DNA of 64,000 nucleotides from Dyadobacter sp. CY323 (lineage in GTDB: Bacteria > Bacteroidota > Bacteroidia > Cytophagales > Spirosomataceae), in contig NZ_JAJUXH010000002.1 of NCBI RefSeq assembly GCF_021390245.1, positions 434,001 to 498,000 on the forward strand. The letters are read 5' to 3'. A program made the translations under genes and the position numbers. This document shows, in pieces, positions 16,213 to 24,749 of this stretch; the stretch's first letter is position 1; each line of letters begins with the position of its first letter. The notes beneath the pieces are model-generated. The model was given only the letters and a program-made list of their open reading frames with translations. It did no database searches and was not told where the DNA came from.

Positions 16213-17678
16213 TCTTTACTCAATTCATTATCCACATTCCTCCAAATCCCCAGCGGGTTCGCATTCTTCAGTTCCTCAGGTAAAAATTCGTCGGGCCAGT
16301 TTTGGAAGCTTAATGGGCGGGTGAAGCGTTTGATCGCGTCGGCGCCGACGGAGGTGTACTGACTATTACTTGACGAAGGAAACGGCCCGCCGTGGTGCAT
16401 GGATTTGCATACCTCGACACCGGTAGGAAAATTATTGAAAATGATTCTTCCGCATTTATTTTGAATAACCGCAACAAGCTCCTGACACTGAGCAATATCA
16501 CCGGTTGTCGCCAGGAGCGTCGCGGTGAGTTGTCCGTGTACTTTCGAAGCTGCCTGCAAAACCTCATCCGCATTTCTGCATTTGATGATCAATGCAAACG
16601 GCCCGAAAACTTCTGCCTGAAGAGTATCATTAATCAAGAAATCAACTGCTGAAACCGTCGCAACCGTAGCATCCCCGAACCCATCCTCCGCTTGTGTAGC
16701 TGCCGTAGCCAGTACATTCACACCAGCCTGACCAACCACTTTCTCACGACTTAACTTATATCCTTTCGCAATGCCCGAATTTAACATTGGGGCGGGTAAT
16801 GCTTTCACAATTTCCTCTTCAAGAGTATCGATAAACTGATCCAGCGCAGCTCCCTCCTCGCTGATCACCAACCCCGGGTTTGTACAAAACTGACCAACGC
16901 CGAGAGTCAGCGACCCGGCGTACTGTTTTGCCAGCTCAGACGCGGCCGCATTTAATTTTTCCGGCAAAAGAAAAACAGGGTTAATGCTGCCCATTTCAGC
17001 GAAAACAGGTATCGGCTCGTGGCGTTTGCTGGCAATTTCAACCAAAGCAAGTCCGCCCCGGTTTGAACCTGTGAAGCCTACTGCTTTTATAACAGGATGA
17101 CTGACGAGCGCCTGGGCCTCTTCATTTGTCTCGCAAAAAATGTGCGAAAAAGTACCTTTCGGAAAACCACTTTTTTCAACCCCGCGAGTGATTGCATCGG
17201 CCATTAACTGAGAAGTTTCGGGATGTCCAGGGTGTGCTTTCACGATCACCGGACAACCGGCAGCAATGGCGCTGGCCGTATCTCCGCCAGCCGTTGAAAA
17301 TGCAAAAGGAAAGTTACTTGCGCCAAAAACTGCAGCCGGGCCTAATGCAACATTCGTTTTGCGAATGTCCGGCTTAGGCGGCGTGCGTGTAGGATTGGCA
17401 GTATCAATGCTCGCATCGAGCGAATATCCTTTTTCCACCGCTTCCGCATAGCTTCTCCATTGAAAAATGGTCCTGCCTTTTTCGCCGGTAAGTCTTGCTT
17501 CCGGAAGATTTGATTCCCTGCGTGCAGTGTCGATCAGTTCGGGGCCTAATGCTTCAATTTCATCCGCAACCGCCCGCATGAATGCAACGCGTTTCGCGAT
17601 TGAAAAGGTATTTATAGTAACAAAAGCCTCCTGGGCTTTTTGCAATGTACTTTCTAAATTCTCCTGAAAAATGCTCAT
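16197..17678 (-). CDS. 2,5-dioxovalerate (alpha-ketoglutarate semialdehyde) dehydrogenase
   Basis: NAD(P)-dependent aldehyde dehydrogenase of 493 residues that oxidises alpha-ketoglutarate semialdehyde to 2-oxoglutarate. Catalytic Cys265 sits in GVGQFCTNPGL and the general-base Glu in VFAEMGSINPVF. The segment GASNFPFAFSTAGGDTASA and VIVKAHPGHPETS are typical of the KGSADH group associated with hydroxyproline catabolism rather than of generic ALDHs. Last enzymatic step of the four-gene pathway. Its final residues are encoded within a TAGC-type repeat arm. Confidence 0.92.
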   Translation of the reverse strand: MSIFQENLESTLQKAQEAFVTINTFSIAKRVAFMRAVADEIEALGPELIDTARRESNLPEARLTGEKGRTIFQWRSYAEAVEKGYSLDASIDTANPTRTPPKPDIRKTNVALGPAAVFGASNFPFAFSTAGGDTASAIAAGCPVIVKAHPGHPETSQLMADAITRGVEKSGFPKGTFSHIFCETNEEAQALVSHPVIKAVGFTGSNRGGLALVEIASKRHEPIPVFAEMGSINPVFLLPEKLNAAASELAKQYAGSLTLGVGQFCTNPGLVISEEGAALDQFIDTLEEEIVKALPAPMLNSGIAKGYKLSREKVVGQAGVNVLATAATQAEDGFGDATVATVSAVDFLINDTLQAEVFGPFALIIKCRNADEVLQAASKVHGQLTATLLATTGDIAQCQELVAVIQNKCGRIIFNNFPTGVEVCKSMHHGGPFPSSSNSQYTSVGADAIKRFTRPLSFQNWPDEFLPEELKNANPLGIWRNVDNELSKEAVSV

Positions 17679-17710
17679 ATTTTCATGTTAACGATGCTTG
17701 AAATTACGCA

Positions 17711-17790
17711 CCAGGTGACTCCTACGGAGTCCGAATTTACATTAATCTGTCTTTCCCTAGAAACAGGAGACCTCTCTAAGGTCGTTTTTT
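17711..17790. repeat. Intergenic repeat with two small hairpins
   Basis: GACTCC-TAC-GGAGTC (17717-17731) and GACCT-CTCTA-AGGTC (17769-17783) followed by GTTTTTT. The 193-nt gap between the dehydrogenase and the deaminase contains little else. The pattern of a CTCCTACGGAG hairpin followed by an AAACAGG...hairpin looks like a dispersed Cytophagales repeat, judged from memory. Confidence 0.55.
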
Positions 17791-17871
17791 CACTCCGAAA
17801 TGTTATTCCGGTCTATCAAACCATCATTTTGCTCCTGTAGACAATGACCCGGCAACACCGGATCAACAATT

Positions 17872-18807
17872 CTACGCCAATGAACCGGCTGTCAAATTCA
17901 AATAGTCCGGTAATGCTGGCTGCGTTTCGATCGCTTTGTCAATAATGGTCAAAACGCGTTCTCTTTCCGCACCTTCCAGTACCAGGCGCGGCGCGCGCAC
18001 ATACTCCGACCCGATGCCCATTTTGGCGGCAGCGAGTTTGATATTTTGAACCAGTTTCGGATGAATATCCAGTTCGAGCAACGGCAGGTACCAGCGATAG
18101 ATCGCCAAAGCTTCTTTATACATTCCGGCTTTAACCAGATTAAAAATGGCAACGGTCTCTTTTGGAAAAGCATCTACCAAACCTCCCACAACACCATCCG
18201 CACCCAGCATAACCTCTTCCATGATCAGCGTATCAACCCCGCAGAAAATCCGGAAACGATCCCCGAAACGATTGAAAAGTCGGGTTACATTACTTACATC
18301 GCGTGTGGATTCCTTGATCGCATGAATGTTGGGCACTTTGGCCAGTTCTTCGAACATTTCCAGAGTGACTTCAATCTTATAGTCCACCGGATTGTTGTAG
18401 ATCATCAGGGGTAGTGCAGTATTTTCTGCAATGGTTTTGAAATAAACCACCGTCTCATAATCGTCGGCTTTGTAACGCATGGGCGGCAAAACCATCAACC
18501 CATTCGCACCGATACCTTCTGCTTCTTTGGCAATGCTAACCGCCTCATCCGTAGATTGTTCTGCGATACACAAAACAACAGGCATATTTTCAGGAAGTGT
18601 TTTCCTGGCATATTTCACCAATTCCACCTTTTCGGCGCGGGTTAGCGTACTAGCTTCGCCAAGCGAACCTGCTACGATCGCCCCGGTAATGCCTGCTTCA
18701 ACCTGAGCCTGGAGATTTTTACGAAACAGTTCAAAATCAATTGTGTCATCTGCTTTAAATGGAGTTACCAGCGCAGGAAAAATGCCATACCAGGATTCTT
18801 TGTTCAT
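17872..18807 (-). CDS. 1-pyrroline-4-hydroxy-2-carboxylate deaminase (DHDPS superfamily)
   Basis: Class I aldolase-fold lyase of 311 residues that deaminates pyrroline-4-hydroxy-2-carboxylate to alpha-ketoglutarate semialdehyde. Schiff-base Lys165 in HAIKESTRD and Tyr137 in MIYNNPVDY are visible, as is the N-terminal GIFPALVTPF. Start at 18807 (MNKESWYG) or 18813 is preferred, because a perfect TAccTTTG -7 box lies at 18847-18854, inside the longer frame. First gene of the cluster in transcription order. By sequence alone it could be another N-acetylneuraminate lyase/DHDPS homologue; the neighbours decide the call. Confidence 0.88.
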   Translation of the reverse strand: MNKESWYGIFPALVTPFKADDTIDFELFRKNLQAQVEAGITGAIVAGSLGEASTLTRAEKVELVKYARKTLPENMPVVLCIAEQSTDEAVSIAKEAEGIGANGLMVLPPMRYKADDYETVVYFKTIAENTALPLMIYNNPVDYKIEVTLEMFEELAKVPNIHAIKESTRDVSNVTRLFNRFGDRFRIFCGVDTLIMEEVMLGADGVVGGLVDAFPKETVAIFNLVKAGMYKEALAIYRWYLPLLELDIHPKLVQNIKLAAAKMGIGSEYVRAPRLVLEGAERERVLTIIDKAIETQPALPDYLNLTAGSLA

Positions 18808-18846
18808 ATTCATTATCCGTTTTAAAATCGATCTAGACTTTGTAAT

Positions 18847-18854
18847 CAAAGGTA
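18847..18854 (-). promoter_or_regulatory. Bacteroidota -7 box of the hydroxyproline cluster
   Basis: TACCTTTG on the minus strand matches TAnnTTTG exactly, about 35-40 nt before the chosen ATG. No convincing -33 TTTG is seen. Confidence 0.55.
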
Positions 18855-18928
18855 AAACAATGATCCCGGCATACATTCTCCCGTTTTGATCAATACTTTA
18901 CCGATTTTAACATGGAGTTATAATGGCA

Positions 18929-20857
18929 TTACTGTTTATTTTCAACAAATACGATTTGCGCACGGTCTGCTTTTCTGATCTTTTTCAAGAAGTCCACCCA
19001 GACCGCAAAGTCCTTCGACTCGTAACGTCCGCCGTTAATAATTACTCGTCTTGAACAAATCAACCGATTATTATCCAGACTGGTCTTCAATTCATAGCTG
19101 CCAAATGTCGAATTTAACTGAAACGCAGGGAGCGTTGTTTCGAGTTTGTAATTGGGCGGGATCTGATAAGACATCGTGTCCAAATCCGTAAAATTGTACT
19201 CGGAAACGGGCAGGTAAAAGTCCGCGGTACGCTCCGACATCGCGGGAAGTTCGAATGGGCGGCTTAAAAGGGTTGGCTTTACAAACAGCCGAGTACCTGT
19301 TTTAGTAGCACAATTCCGGACGTTCATGGTAAGGCTTTCGGTGATCCCCGGCTCCAGGCCTTTCTCTTCCAGAAGTTCGAATCGCTGCAGGTCGAGGCTC
19401 GGCAAATTGATATGGTTCGTCAGCCATTTCTTTTGTTCTTCCTTGTTTGTGTTATACATCACACTCCGCCTCGATTCTTGTTGCAAACCTGCATAACGGA
19501 CCTGCACATCGATTGTGCCGTCGCCACTTTCATCCAGATTTACATTTCCTTTGCTGACGCGCATATTATGTTGTGTTTTGTAATCAGGCGTCTGAACCAG
19601 TTTTCCGCCATTGGGCATTACCAGCAACGCGACGCGCCCACCTGTAAAAGTCCCCATAAAATTGGGGGTGGAAGTTTGGCTTGTGCATTCCAGCCAGACC
19701 GTATCTTTGGCTACTATTGCACAGGCAATCACGTGGTTGAACTGGCTACTGGGAAAATCCGTCTTGATTTTTTCCTCCTCGCCAGCCCTGATTAACGCTG
19801 CATAACACGTAATTCCTGCCGATCGCAATGCTGCTAATGTGAAATTGGTGAGTGCCTTGCAATCGCCATAACCTTTACCTGCAACGGTCAGTGCGTCGAT
19901 TGTCTGCCAGCCTCCAATCCCCAGCTGAATGCTCACATAGCGTGAACGTGCCTGCATCCATTTATAAATCGCATCGATTTTAGCACGATCCGTGTCCGCG
20001 CCTTTAACGACGGTTTTAATCTCGGAAATTGTTGTCGGGGGCAATACATCCCGTCCGGCATTCAATGTGTAATAGAATTTGCTCAAATCTTCCCAGCTAT
20101 TGAAATTACCCTGGTATTCCTGGATCTCGAATTCCGCTGGCGCTACCATCACCATAGGCGTGCGATCGAGAATGGGTAATGGAAAAAAGTCTACCTTTTC
20201 AGGTACTTTGTGATTCTCGATTTTCCACTGATAAATATCGGAGCCATCAGTATCCGTTGACTTCACCACACCTGGTATCCCGTTGTATTCTTTATACCTG
20301 AATTTGAATCCCGCAGGAGATTTGATCCTGTACACTGCCTTTTCAACTGCCGAATTGGAGCTGATCACCGGAAGCCACTTTGGATAAAACATCATGTTCT
20401 TTTCCCTCGTCTCGTAAATGTATTCAACGGTATAGGGGTATGCATAGCTCTTTTTTCCGAAGCTTGCGAGCTTTACCCTCGCGTCCGAAATGTTATCGCC
20501 GGAAGTCCCATATCCGTAATCCTCTATTTCAGCGTTTTTCAGCTTCTTCACAACCTTGCCCTGGGCGTCGTACAGGTTGCCGCTTATATCGACAATTTTG
20601 GTAAACTTATCATAGCCGACCTGTAGGCCGCCATGCTCCTCTTCCCCTTTTTCATCGAGTATAGTAACCACAGAACGGCTCTTGAAACGACCTTCACTTT
20701 TGGAAAGAATTTCCCAGCTAGTTTCGTCCAGCCGAACAACTGCATTTGCTTTTTCCAAAAGTGAAGGGCTTATTTTATTTACATTAAAATCCGGTTGCCC
20801 CCAAACCTTCGCAGAGACAAGAAGGAATACGAGTACGATTCCTGATAAGTTGCGCAT
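18929..20857 (-). CDS. DUF3857/transglutaminase-like exported protein (second of pair)
   Basis: 642 residues with signal peptide (MRNLSGIVLVFLLVSAKVWG); the 20857 Met is chosen over an upstream Met that would lie in the preceding gene. N-terminal DUF3857 domain (about 40-220), central transglutaminase-like core (AALRSAGITCYAALI after YGDCKALTNFTLAALR, with Cys of the GDCK motif, then FNHVIACAIV), and a C-terminal DUF3858-like beta domain. Probably periplasmic or outer-membrane attached. Starts 10 nt after the stop of its paralogue. Function of this Bacteroidota family is unknown; some members sit near glycan or peptide utilisation genes. Confidence 0.85.
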   Translation of the reverse strand: MRNLSGIVLVFLLVSAKVWGQPDFNVNKISPSLLEKANAVVRLDETSWEILSKSEGRFKSRSVVTILDEKGEEEHGGLQVGYDKFTKIVDISGNLYDAQGKVVKKLKNAEIEDYGYGTSGDNISDARVKLASFGKKSYAYPYTVEYIYETREKNMMFYPKWLPVISSNSAVEKAVYRIKSPAGFKFRYKEYNGIPGVVKSTDTDGSDIYQWKIENHKVPEKVDFFPLPILDRTPMVMVAPAEFEIQEYQGNFNSWEDLSKFYYTLNAGRDVLPPTTISEIKTVVKGADTDRAKIDAIYKWMQARSRYVSIQLGIGGWQTIDALTVAGKGYGDCKALTNFTLAALRSAGITCYAALIRAGEEEKIKTDFPSSQFNHVIACAIVAKDTVWLECTSQTSTPNFMGTFTGGRVALLVMPNGGKLVQTPDYKTQHNMRVSKGNVNLDESGDGTIDVQVRYAGLQQESRRSVMYNTNKEEQKKWLTNHINLPSLDLQRFELLEEKGLEPGITESLTMNVRNCATKTGTRLFVKPTLLSRPFELPAMSERTADFYLPVSEYNFTDLDTMSYQIPPNYKLETTLPAFQLNSTFGSYELKTSLDNNRLICSRRVIINGGRYESKDFAVWVDFLKKIRKADRAQIVFVENKQ

Positions 20858-20867
20858 GGAGAGAGGG

Positions 20868-22898
20868 TCAGTTAGATTGTTTTTTGATGACCAAAGGCTG
20901 TGAATGCTTCTGAACAACCCGCTCAAAGAATTCTTTCAGATAGTCGTATTCGTCTGGCAGGAAACGGACTTTATTTACCTGAACACTGCTGTTAACCTGG
21001 ATTACACTCCCGACCTGCCGCACCTGATAGCTAAATTTTCCAGCCTTGTCCGGCAACATCAGTATTTCAGTTTTCGGCATTTCGTCCAGCATATACCCTT
21101 CCGGCAACGTAAAATTCCCGATATAAGAATTTGAGATACCGGTCGTCAGGTCCAGTGGATAAATTCTTTCTTTTGCTTTCAATGGGTTGCTTGCCCACCT
21201 GCCGGCCAGCATCGGATTGAAATAAAATACACCCGGAGAGGCATTTTCATCTTCTACTTCAAAATCGCAGCTTACACTTACGGTACCCTTGAGATCATCG
21301 GATTTGTTCTTTACCGCGATGTTCTGAAGCTGCCATTCAGGAACGAGCTTCTTGAGATCATCCTGAAACACATTTTCCGGCTCGGTGCTGTATTTGTCCC
21401 GCCAGCGCAAGGCCTCATATCCTCCGTATGAAATGGCGTAATTCCCTTTGATAATCCCATCCTCCGGGACGATTTTCGCACTGATCATCTCCAATTTGCT
21501 TTGTAAATCCAGCGGTGAGATTATAATAAACCGACCAGCTCCTTTTTTAGGGATCAGCCTGCCAACGCCATTCAATGCATGCTCAGGCAGTAAACCTGGT
21601 TTCGCATAGGGTTGTGTGGCATCAAGGAGGTACTCTTGCTCTCCGATCTTCACGTGGCTGACAATGTAATTGAAACTTTCAATCATCGGAATTTCCTGAT
21701 AGACATGCCCATGTGCACGGGTACTTATCAACACCGGATTCGCTTCAAGGCCGAGCTCCCGAAGCAGGCTCGTCAGCATCAGGTTGATGTCGCAGGCATT
21801 TCCCTTTTTATTATCAAATGCCTTTTTCCCGCCGTCACCTGACCTGAGTCCCGTGTAGCCATCCCACTTCATGTATTTTTGGATAAAACCGTAGGCCCTA
21901 TTCATTCTTTCCAGCGGATCGTAAGACCCTTTGCTGATTTCTTCCTTTTTATCTTTCAGAAAAGCACTCTTCCGGAGCTCGCCTCCAAACCATGACGCTT
22001 CCTCCAAAGTCTTCTCTACATCGTCCCAGGTCTGCGAAAAATTCTTGCTCATCTCCCCCGGGAATGTGATGCTCGCCAGCTCAAAGTTGAGTTTGGACAA
22101 ATAATCCTTTTCCGTGGTCATATAAGGTTCGTTTACAAATGCGGGGGAATCTTTAACCACAAACCGGTAAGACATTCCCTGCCCATTGTATCTACTATGT
22201 CCAACATCGACATTTACCGGCTCGTGTTTATTGTGGTGCAGGGACAGGTAACCTCCCATGGTCATTTTATAGTCGAGAAAATAGGGAATTGTGATTTTGT
22301 ATTCGCTCCATTTGAAGGGAACCGAACCCTGGAAATGCCAAGTATCCGGTTTGGGACGTACGGACATAGGCGAGACCAACGTATAGGAATACTCGATCAC
22401 CGCTCCCTTTTTAACATTCGGCAAATTGAATTTTGTCGTGTAGGAGTACTCAGACGATTTTTCTCTTTTGATCGATTTTTTGTCAAGTTCCGTCGTAACG
22501 ATCTGTCCGTTTTCCAGGTTATACGTATACCCTTTCAAATCTTCAATCCATTCCTGCTCCTTAAAATTATTGCCGTAGTAGTACGTCAGCCCCACCGAGG
22601 CCCTGTCCAGTGCAGACTCTTTTAGGATTTTGATCCTGACCCACATTTTGCTCTTCATAACGAAGCCTTTTAAATCATCATACAAAAATGACACATCCCC
22701 GGAATCGTAGAGATAAACTGCGTCGGCCGTACTGTCACCAACGTAAGCAGTCATGTCAAGAGACGGTCGGTCTATTGTTCCGAGTTTGGGTTTGAAATCG
22801 TCCTGAGCTGTGATTTTTAATGAAAAAAGGAAAATAAAGGCAAGAGCTTGCCCAAGCACAATACGCAGTCGCCCGCGATGAGGAAAAAATGAAAACAT
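20868..22898 (-). CDS. DUF3857/transglutaminase-like exported protein (first of pair)
   Basis: 676 residues from ATG 22898 (688 from an earlier Met at 22934). Signal region FIFLFSLKITAQ, DUF3857 domain, then a transglutaminase-like segment with Cys in NKKGNACDINLMLTSLLRELGL and His in SFNYIVSHVKIG. A second paralogue follows by 10 nt, so the two form an operon and may be partners. A TAttTTTG box lies only 4 nt before the 22898 ATG, which argues against the 22934 start if that box is real. Confidence 0.84.
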   Translation of the reverse strand: MFSFFPHRGRLRIVLGQALAFIFLFSLKITAQDDFKPKLGTIDRPSLDMTAYVGDSTADAVYLYDSGDVSFLYDDLKGFVMKSKMWVRIKILKESALDRASVGLTYYYGNNFKEQEWIEDLKGYTYNLENGQIVTTELDKKSIKREKSSEYSYTTKFNLPNVKKGAVIEYSYTLVSPMSVRPKPDTWHFQGSVPFKWSEYKITIPYFLDYKMTMGGYLSLHHNKHEPVNVDVGHSRYNGQGMSYRFVVKDSPAFVNEPYMTTEKDYLSKLNFELASITFPGEMSKNFSQTWDDVEKTLEEASWFGGELRKSAFLKDKKEEISKGSYDPLERMNRAYGFIQKYMKWDGYTGLRSGDGGKKAFDNKKGNACDINLMLTSLLRELGLEANPVLISTRAHGHVYQEIPMIESFNYIVSHVKIGEQEYLLDATQPYAKPGLLPEHALNGVGRLIPKKGAGRFIIISPLDLQSKLEMISAKIVPEDGIIKGNYAISYGGYEALRWRDKYSTEPENVFQDDLKKLVPEWQLQNIAVKNKSDDLKGTVSVSCDFEVEDENASPGVFYFNPMLAGRWASNPLKAKERIYPLDLTTGISNSYIGNFTLPEGYMLDEMPKTEILMLPDKAGKFSYQVRQVGSVIQVNSSVQVNKVRFLPDEYDYLKEFFERVVQKHSQPLVIKKQSN

Positions 22899-22902
22899 AC
22901 AA

Positions 22903-22910
22903 CAAAAATA
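22903..22910 (-). promoter_or_regulatory. Candidate -7 box for the DUF3857 pair
   Basis: TATTTTTG on the minus strand, ending 4 nt before ATG 22898. If used, the transcript would be essentially leaderless. Confidence 0.35.
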
Positions 22911-23032
22911 GGTGAGGGGTAAGAAGTCATGCATTATCGCACCGATATTCCTATTTTCAAAAAGTTTTTATCAACCTTCGAATATTTTTTTTCACTCAGA
23001 AACGGATATCTGCCAAAACAGATTAAAATCCC

Positions 23033-23040
23033 TATTTTTG
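23033..23040 (+). promoter_or_regulatory. -7 box of the Gfo/Idh/MocA gene
   Basis: TATTTTTG matches TAnnTTTG 76 nt upstream of ATG 23117, in the divergent gap with the DUF3857 pair. Confidence 0.45.
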
Positions 23041-23116
23041 ACACAAAGCAAGATTTTTATTTGTTCCGTAATCATCTATTCCTGCTAACCTGGAATCTTT
23101 AACATTAACAAGTACT

Positions 23117-24208
23117 ATGTCATCTTTTGAAAATGAGAGCCCGATTCGGGTATTGGTGGTCGGCTGCGGCAACATGGGCGCATCACACGCATTCGCGTAT
23201 CAGCTTCTGGACGGTTTTGAGATCTGCGGAATCGTTTCTACCGGAAAAAGCAAAGAAGTTTTGAATGAAAAACTGGGAGGCGGCTACAGCCTTTTCAGCG
23301 ATTACGACGTTGCGCTGGCCGAAACCAAGCCTGATGCCGTTTGTATCTCTACCTATCCGGATACCCATGAAGAATTTGCTGTAAAAGCATTGGAAAGTGG
23401 CGCACATGTATTCATAGAAAAACCACTGGCCGATACCGTAGACGGTGCAAAACGTGTGGTGGAAGCCGCAGTGAAAGCGGGTAAAAAAGTGGTTGTCGGC
23501 TACATTCTGCGCGTTCATCCGTCCTGGGAGCGTTTCGTCGCAGAAGCTCAAAATCTGGGCAAACCACTCGTTATGCGCATGAACCTGAACCAGCAGAGCC
23601 ACGGATATATGTGGGGCGTGCATCGCAACCTCATGAAAAGCCTCAGCCCGATCGTGGATTGCGGCGTGCATTACATTGACGTAATGTGTCAGATGACGCG
23701 TTCAAAACCACTTCGCGTGAATGCGATCGGAGCGAGAATGACGGAAGACATTCCCGCAGGAAACTACAATTATGGTCAATTGCAGATTTGGTTCGAGGAT
23801 GGTTCGGTAGGCTGGTATGAAGCTGGCTGGGGACCGATGATCAGTGAAACTGCATTTTTTGTAAAAGATGTGATCGGGCCGAAAGGTTCTGCTTCCATCG
23901 TGGCAAAAGATGCGGGTGGTAGCGGAAAGTCGTCATCCGTCGAGGCTCATACCAAGACTGAGTCAATTCGTATACATCATGCAGAGCTGAATGACAAGGA
24001 TGAATTCGTACATGAGGATACCTGGATCAATCTTGAAGACGAGCCTGACCACCAGGAATTGTGCAACCGCGAGCAACGTTATTTCCTCAATGCGATCAAG
24101 GAAAACGTAGACCTTACCGATCATTTGCAGGATGCTGTCATGAGCCTTTCCATTGCATTTGCCTGCGATGAATCTGTCCGCACCGGACGGACTGTCGACC
24201 TGGCGTAA
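23117..24208 (+). CDS. Gfo/Idh/MocA family NAD(P)-dependent oxidoreductase
   Basis: 363 residues. N-terminal Rossmann fold with VLVVGCGNMGASHA, the EKPLA motif (FIEKPLADT) that binds the nicotinamide side, and a C-terminal alpha/beta dimer domain with the DCGVHYIDV helix carrying the conserved His of the active site. Such enzymes oxidise or epimerise sugars and cyclitols; the substrate is not apparent. No signal peptide, so cytosolic. Single-gene unit ended by a strong terminator. Confidence 0.88.
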   Translation: MSSFENESPIRVLVVGCGNMGASHAFAYQLLDGFEICGIVSTGKSKEVLNEKLGGGYSLFSDYDVALAETKPDAVCISTYPDTHEEFAVKALESGAHVFIEKPLADTVDGAKRVVEAAVKAGKKVVVGYILRVHPSWERFVAEAQNLGKPLVMRMNLNQQSHGYMWGVHRNLMKSLSPIVDCGVHYIDVMCQMTRSKPLRVNAIGARMTEDIPAGNYNYGQLQIWFEDGSVGWYEAGWGPMISETAFFVKDVIGPKGSASIVAKDAGGSGKSSSVEAHTKTESIRIHHAELNDKDEFVHEDTWINLEDEPDHQELCNREQRYFLNAIKENVDLTDHLQDAVMSLSIAFACDESVRTGRTVDLA

Positions 24209-24237
24209 GCTGTTTTTAAACCCCATTGGTTTGTAGT

Positions 24238-24272
24238 AAAGCCCCTAGCGAACGATCGCCAGGGGCTTTTTT
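24238..24272 (+). terminator. Rho-independent terminator
   Basis: AAAGCCCCTAGCGA (24238-24251), loop ACGA, TCGCCAGGGGCTTT with one mismatch, then T-tract. Confidence 0.9.
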
Positions 24273-24749
24273 ATGCCAGACTGCTGATGGTCAGGCAGTT
24301 TAAAGGAGATTAAGCAAATGTTAAGCAAAATGAATGCAAACGTTTGCACAGATAATTATATTTTTTTGGAGCTATTTTTAGGCGGATTATTGTTAAAAAT
24401 TATAATATTGCAAGGCCTTTTTAAGGCTTTATAAAAACAACTTCTCTGACACTCGTATATTCTTATACCAATTATCGTGTTAATTACGGATCCGAAAAGC
24501 TTTCATATCCCTAAAAAAAAGTAACACAGCTCACAGCTTGTTAAAGTAACCAACTGAAAAAACATCTTAATGCCAACCTAAGTCAGGCCTCAGTGTGGGT
24601 CAAAATCAATGTAATTAAATAAATATTAAATATCATTATTTTACTTTATTTCAAACCTTAAACTACATCATATGACAAGAAGATGACTCAATCGAATTTT
24701 CAAAAAGTTTACTATGCATGAGAAAAATTTTACTACTAACCGACCTTAA
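24273..24749 (+). promoter_or_regulatory. Long AT-rich leader/regulatory region of the SusC-SusD unit
   Basis: About 480 nt without a gene. It holds the palindrome TGCAAACGTTTGCA at 24335-24348 and an in-frame mini-ORF (ATG 24714 to TAA 24749) whose stop directly abuts the SusC ATG. No convincing TAnnTTTG box was found; no tRNA or larger ORF is seen. Confidence 0.6.
24335..24348. promoter_or_regulatory. LacI/GalR-type operator palindrome
   Basis: TGCAAACGTTTGCA is a perfect 14-bp palindrome with the central CG typical of LacI/GalR and CcpA-like operators. It lies about 400 nt before SusC. No LacI-family gene is in the window, so the regulator would act from elsewhere. Confidence 0.65.

Noticed and set aside
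22197..22625. 142-codon frame antisense to a DUF3857 gene
   Set aside because: Overlaps a gene with recognisable domains and shows no protein-family feature.
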